60,000 bases of DNA from Tubiluchus corallicola. Its lineage: Eukaryota; Priapulida; Priapulimorpha; Priapulimorphida; Tubiluchidae. The first letter of the stretch is position 1. Every line of letters starts with the position of its first letter. Of the stretch, positions 12,801-24,800 are shown one piece after another. Both the position numbers and the translations under genes were made by a program. The stretch is taken from the NCBI GenBank assembly GCA_030141605.1, contig JAQGDQ010000056.1, positions 374,001 to 434,000 on the forward strand. The letters run 5' to 3'. The notes under the pieces were generated by a model that saw only the letters and a program-made list of their open reading frames with translations, searched no databases and was not told where the DNA came from.

Positions 12801-15800
12801 CGTCACAAAGGTTCATCAGCATCTCTATGTAAGCGGACAATGTTCATTTATTTTCTGTTACTGCGTGCATGCAAAACTGGGTCTCGTTTTTCTCTTTTTG
12901 CAAATGTTTTCTCGGTCCTATTGATTTTGCTTTACAAATTGTGTATTTTGTCCTATTTGATGAGGGACGATAAAAGATTATTGACTTCAAACATTTTGTA
13001 TTCTGTTGCTGTTGCGTATTAAAGACAGTTTGCATATTAGCCCTAATTGTGCTCTTTTTGGTTTTTTTCTAAAAATTTATCGACTAAATCAAAATGGTAA
13101 TTTATCTGTTTAATTTTTCCACCTTTCACTATTAATTTATATTAAAAAAACATAGATTTAATGTATTTTTATGCTTTGTTCTTAAGATGTGATTTTATCA
13201 TATGTAAGTATAGCATCTGACTTTTATGTAACATCTAAATCATTGTGCTTATTTTGTTGATTCATACTGTTCATGCTATCAGCAGTCAGCACATTTTTAA
13301 ATTCACATTGTTAGCCTAGCATTTTATTACATTACAAGTTTAGTAAAACGTGTGTTTAAATTTGTATTACAATTTTATGACTTTTTATGTACTGTTGATT
13401 GTCTCTGAAACCTCTGCAATTTGAAAGCTATCACCTGAAGCTATAAAGTTTCCTTTAACAGCTGTAATGTTTATAAAAATAACATCAACCATGGTGATCA
13501 CATTCCTGTTTCTGTACAATAATAAAATGATAGACATGTACTTTAAATAGAGTTTACTGTCTCAAACATGTGTTTATACTGTAATTATAACTTATAAGTT
13601 AAATAAACATTTACTTTAAAGCGGTTTTGTTAAGTCGCAATAAATAAAATGATAACCTGTAAGAAGATTTAAGTAAAATACGACTACTAGTTGATGATGA
13701 TTGAAAGTACTCATTGAAAAAGCTGCTTAATTTTGAAAAGTTTTTGCACCCTTCCATCGCCTTGGCTAGTTTCAACAAATTGTCTCTAGGAGAAGGGAAT
13801 GCAAAAGATTGAAGAAAGATTCATCTACTCACTGACTGATAGTGATCGCACTTTTTATGCAAAGGCCTGTTCGTGCTAGAGTACTGTAAAGTTAACGAAG
13901 CTTGGTTCCCCAACCCCCGAACAGTTCTTGAGCTATTAACGCAAAAAACTTTGCGTACATAAAAGAAAAAATTAATTCGTCCAGAATTAGTGTATTTTAA
14001 TGTATACTACGTGTGTTAAAACGCCAGTTATAGCACAGACGTCTTTCAAGTGAATGTTATAGTCCTTGCAGATAGACATTAAATTCAGTATTTCATTTCA
14101 TTTCTTCTACAATCACCTTTGTTTATCAGTCAGTCTCGTAATTCGCACATCTTTTAGGTGTGTGAATTTGTGGCAGAGTTAATGCGATGAGACGTGGTGT
14201 TTCTCATTAGCGTTTTTCCCTGTAATCTGCTAATCAGGTAAAGTGTTTAATCATGTTATTGTGTGTTTGCAGGTAATATAGAATACACTTGTCCGTCACG
14301 TAGTGACTGCGAAATTAACAAAAGACGACGGAAGGCGTGCCAAGCATGCCGATTCCAGAAGTGCATTCGTGTGGGGATGCTTCGAGAAGGTTTGTTTGTT
14401 GACTTCAAACGGTTTTTTATGTAGCAGAGCTTTTTAGTCGAAAGGACATGTTGTAGAAAATTAAAAAATATAAACATTAGTAGCTGTAATTAATAAAAGC
14501 AGAAAAAACTCTGCAGTTGTCTTCATTTGAAGATTTGAGAAAAATGCCTCTGGGGTGTGGATGAACATCAAAGGAGTTCTTTCTGAACCAATTAAATTGA
14601 TTAATCCATTTGTTGATTGTTTAGTGTTTTGGCTTTTCACACAAAGTGGACATTTTGTTAGTGAGTTTCTTGTCACAAGAACTGAAAAAGTGACTGCTAG
14701 CTAGCTCATAAAGCCATAGCATCCAATTCCACCGTTTCTTTTGAAATTATGTCAATTTTCAAAATATAGATGAGAAAGGTTAACACATTTACTTATTGAA
14801 ATCAAGACTGGGTCAAATTGTTTATGTAATATTAAATTATCATTGAATAGTGTTGTCATCGGATCGTGATTTATGAAATTCCCGCACAAGAATGTGATTG
14901 GTTACATGTAATATGCACATTATCATCGTTTTTACTTTATTACGATGGATTTTGTTACGACTCATTGATTGGCTTGGTGTTGCATATTGCACCAAACAGA
15001 TCGCATTAAATTTTTTTGTGTGTCTATATTGCTATTTAAGTACTACTTCCCAAGGCAGTATGGTTTTTCTTTAGCATACATAGTTTTTTCGATTTATGTT
15101 TGATTAAAAGTTACAACATTTAATATCTCTTTTTGATTCTAAACTACTGGAGCCTGGAGTACCCGACTAACTGAAATTTATTTTCTTTCTCTTCTCGTCG
15201 ACGATTAATCAAAGTGAAGTTCACTGTTATGTTTGGTCATTTATCTATATTGTTGTTTTTGGCTGAGCAAATGGAAACAAATGAACGACGTTTAATGTTG
15301 CTATCACGTGTATCATTCATTCCTATCATATTCTGTGTCCAGGATTATGGATGGCTTAAAGCGAAACCATGCGTATTAGTTACTACTAGTCTCCCTGACG
15401 GCAGTGCGTATGTCATTTTACAATAGCGGCGATGTCAACTTTCAATCTAATAACGCCTCGCCGTGAATGTTTGAGTGCTCGCTATTACCACCAAATTTCT
15501 GTTAATTAGAAAATTCATCGCGCGTTGTTGTTAAAGCTGACACGAAAAAGCAGCTCTGTGCATTATAATAAACGAACTGTCAGTCCCAAATGGGTTTTAT
15601 CACTGATCCACAGGGCTTAACGCAAAGCAGCAACACTTGAGCGATTCATCCCACTTTTAAAGTCACGCCTTGGCACTCAAGCGCTTGCCATTACACAATT
15701 AATTCCCTTGTAAGCTTCGCTAATTATTCAATGTGTTGTGGAATCTGTTTTGACTGGTATATTTCATTTCTGATGGTCTTCAAAATGGTTTTGTTGCATT

Positions 15801-18800
15801 TTGCAAGAAATTCAGTCTGCTCGAATAGGTTGGTGTGCTTCTCCGCGCCTACCGTGAAAATAATTTTTTTCTACTGTTGATCCTATTGTTTTTGTTCAAC
15901 TTCTTACCTTGTACATTTTATTATTCTAATTTCGTCTTTCAAGATAAGGAACTACCTGTTGTAACTTGTATTTGCAAGAGCATGTCGAAATATTAACAAT
16001 CCGGAATTGTCGGCACATGCTATCTGAGCCTAACATTACGAGAAGTGGGAAGTGTAAATCAGTAAACAGTGACACAATCCCAACAAAAACTCTTTACAAG
16101 TGATTCATTGGAGTTTGACAATATAGTGTTATTTTACTTAACAACTGTCCTTGTTAATGATTCACCGTAAATCGTGAATGGAACGTGAGTTTACTTGAAG
16201 AAAAGTCAAAACAAAAGATTACGTCCGTAATTTGAGAGTAATTTGCTTTTGACGTCTTTGTACGTTGTTTCGTAATGGTATTCTCTTCTATAAAACAATA
16301 GCAAAAATAATAACAAAACGCAGTAATGTCTATTTATTTAAATTATCCAGTTAAGCGTACGTTTTTACCATTCATTTAGCAACGTAGGTGTTCTTGTTTT
16401 AGTACAAAACTTTAATACCAAATTCCGTCTGTTAACCATAAAATATTTGTTTTATAAGAAACAAAGTTTGCACAGAAATTGCTTTTAAAACTAACTTTAT
16501 TTTTAAAATATTATTTTTTAAAGTAAAAAAACGTTTTCATAACTGGCTGTTCTAAATAACAGTCTTTGTTACGAATCAAAATTACAACAAATTGTGTTTT
16601 TGTAAGTTGATGGTCAGTATTCAATAATTAAAATTAACTGAATTGAATTGAATCAAATTGTTTCTGCTATATATAGTTACAAACTGTACCAGTAGACGGC
16701 TACTCGCCCACTTCCAAATTCCAGTTCCAAATTTCGTCTGCTAACCATAAAATCTTTGTTTTATAAGAAACAAAGTTTGCACAGAAATTGCTTTTAAAAC
16801 TAACTTTATTTTTAAAATATTGTTTTTTTAAAGTAAAAAAACGTTTTCATAACTGGCTGTTCTAAATAACAGTCTTTGTTACGAATCAAAATTACAACAA
16901 ATTGTGTTTTTGTAAGTTGATGGTCAGTATTCAGTAATTAAAATTAACTGAATTGAATTGAATCAAATTGTTTCTGCTATATATAGTTACAAACTGTACC
17001 AGTAGACGGCTACTCGCCCACTTCCAAATTCCAGTTCCAAATTTCGTCTGCTAACCATAAAATCTTTGTTTTATAAGAAACAAAGTTTGCACAGAAATTG
17101 CTTTTAAAACTAACTTTATTTTTAAAATATTGTTTTTTTAAAGTAAAAAAACGTTTTCATAACTGGCTGTTCTAAATAACAGTCTTTGTTACGAATCAAA
17201 ATTACAACAAATTGTGTTTTTGTAAGTTGATGGTCAGTATTCAGTAATTAAAATTAACTGAATTGAATTGAATCAAATTGTTTCTGCTATATATAGTTAC
17301 AAACTGTACCAGTAGACGGCTACTCGCCCACTTCCAAATTCCAGTTCCAAATTTCGTCTGCTAACCATAAAATCTTTGTTTTATAAGAAACAAAGTTTGC
17401 ACAGAAATTGCTTTTAAAACTAACTTTATTTTTAAAATATTGTTTTTTTAAAGTAAAAAAACGTTTTCATAACTGGCTGTTCTAAATAACAGTCTTTGTT
17501 ACGAATCAAAATTACAACAAATTGTGTTTTTGTAAGTTGATGGTCAGTATTCAGTAATTAAAATTAACTGAATTGAATTGAATCAAATTGTTTCTGCTAT
17601 ATATAGTTACAAACTGTACCAGTAGACGGCTACTCGCCCACTTCCAAATTCCAGTTCCAAATTTCGTCTGCTAACCATAAAATCTTTGTTTTATAAGAAA
17701 CAAAGTTTGCACAGAAATTGCTTTTAAAACTAACTTTATTTTTAAAATATTGTTTTTTTAAAGTAAAAAAAACGTTTTCATAACTGGCTGTTCTAAATAA
17801 CAGTCTTTGTTACGAATCAAAATTACAACAAATTGTGTTTTTGTAAGTTGATGGTCAGTATTCAGTAATTAAAATTAACTGAATTGAATTGAATCAAATT
17901 GTTTCTGCTATATATAGTTACAAACTGTACCAGTAGACGGCTACTCGCCCACTTAAAATAAAGGTTTAAACAATAATCGCAAATTATTTGTAACAGGAAA
18001 AAAGCTGCCTCTTTAAACTTGACTAAGATGTATGCAAGATCATGGTAAAACAATTTGTTAATCCTGTTCTAACATTTAAGCCTATTATTGTTCTGTTTAG
18101 AGATCTAAAATGTGGCATTTTGAGGTCATCACAATGCAGCATAAAAAGCGTTTTACATTTATCTGAAACATCTGCGTTTCATCCCGAATATAACAATTGA
18201 TTTATTGATTCGCATTCTTTGTATTTGTTGCTGAATACAACATTGTCCACCTATGTTTTCCTTTCTTGATCACTGTTATAACTTACTGTTATGTTTTCAT
18301 GCATGGTGGCTCAATTTAGTATATCTTATGAGATGCATGCGTTGACATAATAGACCAGAAGCTTTAATCCATAAAGGTATTTTCTTTGTAAATAACTTTC
18401 CTAATGATGTCAACATGAGCTGCTCTAGCCATTACATTTCTCAAATGCCTGCAAAAATAAATGAAAATCTGACTCGATTTTACTGAATTACGTTGCAGTA
18501 TTATAAGTTGTTGAAGCTTTGTCACCTGCAATGCGATATCGCAAATTTGTCATAAAACCTCTGTCGGTTCTATGTCTTGCCGTAGATGGTTATCCATCAG
18601 CTTGAAATAGATTCTGGTCGTGCCTCAAGACATGGTCCTGACATAATATACATTAAATAGGCTGCGCTACTGAATGTTTGATTCCTGCTTGACGAATATA
18701 AAGTCAAATAGAAAATAATTAAAATACAACTATACAACTGTAGATAAAGCATGCATGCTATTCTTTTTTTAGTTGGGGACACTGGGACTCAGTACGGATA

Positions 18801-21800
18801 TAGTCCTTTAACAGTGTAAATAGTATTTTCCTTTCCTAAAATGTAAATCATAATGTTAAAACTTTTGATAGGTATCAGATAAGGTGTATTTGTATGCATT
18901 AATAAGTCTTGAAATCATTTGCACTGCAGTGTTGAAATTGTTTGAAACGTGTTTCTGTGCAGGTGTGAGAATGGACCGAGTACGGGGCGGAAGACGGAAA
19001 TACCAGCCGAGGATGGATGGACTTTCACTCAAAATGGAAGAAAGTCATAGAAACCAAATGGGTATGATCATTTTGTCATATATAATTTGCTTGCAATGTT
19101 CATCAGTGCTTTGTATATAGTAAACCTAAATAGTTGAAATACTAGTCAGCCATAAATTTGCACAAGGTAAGTGAGACAGAGGAACTAGTAAAAACCAGTA
19201 AATGTATTCTTATGGTCTTACAGAATCTCCTGAGCAGTTTTTGTCTGTTCCGTTTCCTTCACTCTGACATTTCCTCACATGTATATTTGAGCTTAATGTT
19301 GTGTTGAAGCAAATAAGTTTTGAAGCCGCTCTGATTCAAATTGCTGTATTCAAATGTATTGTAAAAATAATGAAATATCGATGTAGTAACAGCAGTTTAT
19401 AAGACTCAGCGAACTTGGCGTGCTCTAATGATATGATAAGCCGCTGTTATGTATGCAGATAGACGTTGATTTGTCTGCCTCTGCTGACAACAAATTCCAG
19501 AGTGCTGGCAATTTATTATGCAAATCTAAAAACAAAACAGATTTAATTTATTCTGCAAATCTCATGATAAATTGTAATGCATGTAATTTTGATTTCTTTT
19601 TTTCACAATTTAAGGTTTTGCTACAGATATAGAAATAATTTCTTGCATTATGATTTTGCTGCATTGTCAATATCACAGCAGAAAGCATATTATTTTGTCT
19701 GACATCAGAATTTTCAAGCAAAATTATAAACAGTATCGTAATCATGCAAAATGCACATAAACAGTTTCTTGCTGCTAACCTATTATCATAAAAATTATGT
19801 ATTTTTATAAAGACAAAGCATACGTATTTTATTGTTTCACGATTTGCACGTTTTGCTGTACAATGGTTGTTTTAAGGCTCGTGATATTGCATAAATAGAT
19901 GAAGTAATATCTGCATCTTTTGGTGAAGTTTAAATTGTTTCGGTGTGTGCAATTCAGCTCCATCATTGTCATCATCGCCATCATCAGCACTGTGATTGTT
20001 ATGTCTTCATTATTTTCATCGTCAACATTGTCAAAACATAGCAATACTTGTGTTTTGAACCATTTGTTTGTTATAGGTGAATGGTTTTTTCAACGTTTAT
20101 TATCCCTGGAGGACGAAGAACCCTTAACTGCAAACATAGATAAGAAATTTCCAGAGGGCGTCCCTCGCACACTGGTTGCGATGAGCGATCTTGCAGACAA
20201 AATGTTGGTGAAAATCATAGAGTGGGCCAAGGGTGTGCCCGGTGAGTACATGTTAGCCTTTTGTTTGTCTCAGATTTTCTTTTATCTTTGAACAGTTATT
20301 GTTAAATTAATCCTTGCAGAATCGTGTTAAAGCTAGGACTCCAAAGATCTCCCAGCAATTCTAGCTTACGGTGTTAAACAGCAGCTTTGATGTTCAGTCA
20401 CTTGATCGATTCTAATGTGTTTGTCGCTAGACTTTTGTGGCTTCATCATCTTTGAGTGGTGAAAAATTGAATGTGAAACAAGTGACAAGAATTTGAAACA
20501 GTTTTCTTGCGGTGAAGCTTGTTCAAGATTGCCTTTTTTGCAGTCTGGTTAGTTTTAGTCAACAAATCGCATTATGCATTCTTCAGGTGTACGATTGTTC
20601 TTCTTACAGCTATGAATTAAACATTTTACAATGACTGTTATAAAAACTAAATCCAAGTTGACAAACTGTCCACAATCTTTTTCTGTTCTTTGCACTGCAA
20701 TATTTTAGTTCTGTTCATTTCTATAGACTACGACTGGTAAATTACTAGTCAAACATTTGCTATCCATATCCTATTTTAGGCAAATGTTTATAATAAATTT
20801 ATAGAAACTCTAGAAAGACATGGGAGAAACTGTGTGGTGTATAAGCAGTTCGTAATAACTGCAAGTAGCAATTTATGTAAAAAAAAAACAAATTCAAAAT
20901 AAGAGAAAAGGATGGAAGAGTGAGAATGCAACTTGCGGTCTTATTTACTGGCTTAAATATTTCTTGTTGTCAACAAAAATTGTCAACAAAACAGTAACTG
21001 ACTCAGTTTCATTTGCTTGTTTTTTATGTACAGGCTTTAGGGACTTCAGTATGGATGATCAAATGGAACTCCTGCAAGCAGGCTGGGGAGAACAGATTGT
21101 TTTGCGGATCATGTATACGTCCATGCCATATCAGGGCTACATACGATTAGCCACAAACTTGACAATGAATATAGAGGTTAGGTGTTTCTAAAAGTTACAT
21201 TGCTAAATTAAGCTCATATAACATGGTAGCACATCTAGAAGTTATGTTGCTAACTTATTTGCATACACTAAAAAGGAGGTTAATTCAAAATAAGTCTACA
21301 ATATTGGGCCTTTGTACTTATTTTCAGAGGGTTGTAGAGTTGGAGTCCTTATCTCCGATTTAAGCTTAAAACTTTGTGTTTTAAGACAGTGTAAGTTATA
21401 TAACATTTTTACTTTAAAGTGGAATCTGGATTATTAATACTGAAGGTAATAGTAGCACTTATTTTTAACTTATGAATGAAGAAATAGGAATCACTATGCT
21501 CAAATTAGGTTGTTCTCTCATTCTATCATTTTATTTTATTTTATTTAAATAAGTGGAAGCTACTTAGTTCTTTGAGTAATCGACTCCTCAACTCTGATTT
21601 ATAATGTTTAGTTGTTTGTGAGAGATATATTAAAAGTATACATATAATAGTATGCAAAAACATTTTTATTACAGAAATGTGCAATGACAGAAAATCTTGT
21701 GTACTGAATATAATCATGTCATCGATGTGCTCAATATAGTATTGATAAATTAGGGCATATAATAATTAACCCGACCAAGATTCTTCTATTTTAGCTTTTT

Positions 21801-24800
21801 TACTGACTTTACTTGGCTGAGAACTAATCTTTTTAAATACTTGTATTTAAGACAGGTAATGTTTTGGGGCTGTCTTGTCTGCTATTGAAAGTCTAAAATA
21901 TAGTAACTTGTAGGTGACCTCTAGTGGTAAGCTTTCATGTTGTAATATTCAAAGTAACGCTAAAGCGCTGTAAAGGTTAAAATGCACTGCACCAGCTTTG
22001 TTGAGCTACAGAAAGATTACATTCTATCACATGTACTATTAATTTGTTTAATGTAAAATGACAGCTTTGGACCAGAAGCGGAATAGTCTTGGTTGCCATG
22101 GTTGCACAGAGTGCATTGTGCCTAGGAATAAAGGTCATTACAAACCTGCAGACGAATGTATAAATATTTATAAGCCATTTGATAATAGAATTTAGTTGTA
22201 AGATTTAGGTATGTTAACTGAAGATACCTGTCGGTTTAATATTATTAATGTCATATGGTAATTATACACGTGTCTCTTTTCAACAGGTATTTCGTGCCAT
22301 CAATTCGGAGGAAATGTACCCAGTCATGCTCAAGTTTAATGATAAGTTTGGAAATCGTCCATTGACGCGGGAAGAGTACATAGCTTTGAAGGCAGTAGTT
22401 CTTTTTAACTGTGGTATGTCATCGTGCGACACATGTGCCTGTCTAGACTTAAGAACTTTAAGACAACCATTGTTCAATTTGTGCAATCTTGCGTCTTTTT
22501 TAAGCATGCAGTTCGGTAGCTAAATATGTAAAATGATCCCGGAAATGCAAGCCCTAGCTCAATACTTTATTGCAACTTCGTAACATTAGCCCCACAGTAT
22601 TATTACCATTTAATAAAACTTCACTTTTCTGAGGAAACATCTTGTTATGTCGTTTTGATGATATGTCGTGCAAGAGTTTCACAAACTTTCACAATTTTTA
22701 TTCAGTTCCGGGAGGATCTCTCCTAATTAGTTTTGGTAAGTTTAAAATGCTGAAGTTATTCATAATTAGTCTTTCTAATTACTATACAGGATCTAGAAAG
22801 GCATGCCCACTGATTGTTTGGGCAATTTTTCTCATTTTTGTCCATAAGAAGAAATAGTTAGCCGTATTGAGTGATGGTTTATCGTAAAATTTTCGAAAGC
22901 CAAAAACTCCGGTTATTCATAGCTAGTGTTTCTAATAAACTATACAGAGTCTAGAATTGTATGAATTGTATACATCCATTGTCTCATTGATTATCATTAT
23001 TTTTTGTCTGTGAAACAAAAGTTTTTCATAGCTAGGGTTTAAATAGCTACAGGATCGAATAATGCATGCCTATCATTTGTTTGGGCGATTTTTGTCCATA
23101 AGAAGAAATAAATGAGTAAAAGTTCATTAAGAGGTAATTAGGATTGTGGACACCAGATGTATGGATGTGGACCCCCATTCTAAAAGCCCAGAACTGATGC
23201 CATATTTTTTGGTACTGCAACCTATTTTAATTATCTGTCTGATTAAATGATTGTTAACACAAGTCATGAAATGAGCATAAAATTGACTCCGTGTGATTAC
23301 CAAATAAAAAGAAAATATGACATGCCATCAAAGTATTAAACAGCAATAGTTGAAAAAAATTAAGCTGAATTTTTTTCTAATGTAATTCACATTTGTGCCA
23401 AGTAGTAATTCTGTAAGGCCTGGTGTGGTTGATATGACAACTAACATTAAGTGACAACTACTATTAACAACAATCATTAACAAGTTGTTGCAAATTTCCA
23501 AGGATTTATTCATCCAACAGTTCAGTCTGATTATTTCATATCAGCGTACCTTAACTTAAATTTCCCACTTAACGAGAAGTGGCATCTGTTACCTTTGTTT
23601 ATGAAAGAACAACTGAAATGTCTAATTTTAGTCATTATATCAGGTGCCTCAGAAAAATACGCCCAAGTTTAGACTACAATAATATTAAAAGCAAGTCAGC
23701 TACAAAGATGAAATTTCACAGCATGATATTGTGATACACTAACTTTTAGCTGTGAAAGTTGCAAGTTTATAGCTTTAGTGGCTCTTAACTTATGGCTAAA
23801 AAACTTCTACATGTTAAGAAATTAAATGCCGAACAATGTCAGCTATAATCATCAACTGAAAAACAGCTGTGTTGACATATAAAAGCACTCGGTACATGGC
23901 AGCAAAACAATAAAGAAATAGAGCAATTTACATCGTGATCTTCACCACAAAATATTACGCACTGATAAAGATTTGTTGCCAAGAAAAAGTGGAACTTGAT
24001 CCTCTGGATTACGATATTTTTAATTCCCTTCAAGAGAATGTGTACAATGGTTGATACAAAGCAACTAAGGTCAAAAATTGAGATCTGGGACCAAATACCC
24101 CTTAAGAAGTGAGCATCTGTGTTAGATTGGAAGGATTGCCTTCGTCTAGTTTGTAGTGAAATTGGTGGACACAGTGTAAATTTTAACAATAGCGACAGAA
24201 TTTTTTCGGCATTTATTTTTTGACTTGTTGATTTAAAACTTCTGTATCTTTGGTTTAATCAAGGAAATGGCCTAAAATTTTTGGTGTTTAGACATAAATG
24301 TCTGTAATATCAGTGTGGTAATTTTCAAGCGATTCATCATTTTCTTCTTATAATATCGAAATTTTGGCACTTTTTTGTGCCACCTGATATAACAAGTTTG
24401 CTTCAATAATGAAAAACTGAACTTGGCCTATACTTTGAGTCTTTGGCATCAAATAGTTAGTTGCATGATATGTCTTGTGCAAATAACCCTTAATAGATCT
24501 TTTTTTGAAGTTCTATAAATATTTTCAGGGAATTCTTTGATGTTTAGTTCCATAACAAAAAGTCCCATTACACTCCGTGGATTTAAAACATCTGTAACTT
24601 TTGTCAATATCAGAAGTTATTTCACAGATTATTTGTGCCAAATAACTATTTTTGTGGCTCAACCTAGAAAAACAAGGGCTAGTATAAGATCTAATACATT
24701 CAAAAATACCATTTACCCTTTTTATATTTGTTCATAATATTTTGTGCCATTTCGAAGTAGACAGTAATATAATATAAGTAGACAGAAATAAAGAAGTAAT

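Noticed and set aside
23839-24189. 116-codon minus-strand ORF inside the CAGGTG-ended element as a transposase
   Set aside because: No DDE/D motif or helix-turn-helix recognised. Length and composition are compatible with chance in AT-rich DNA.
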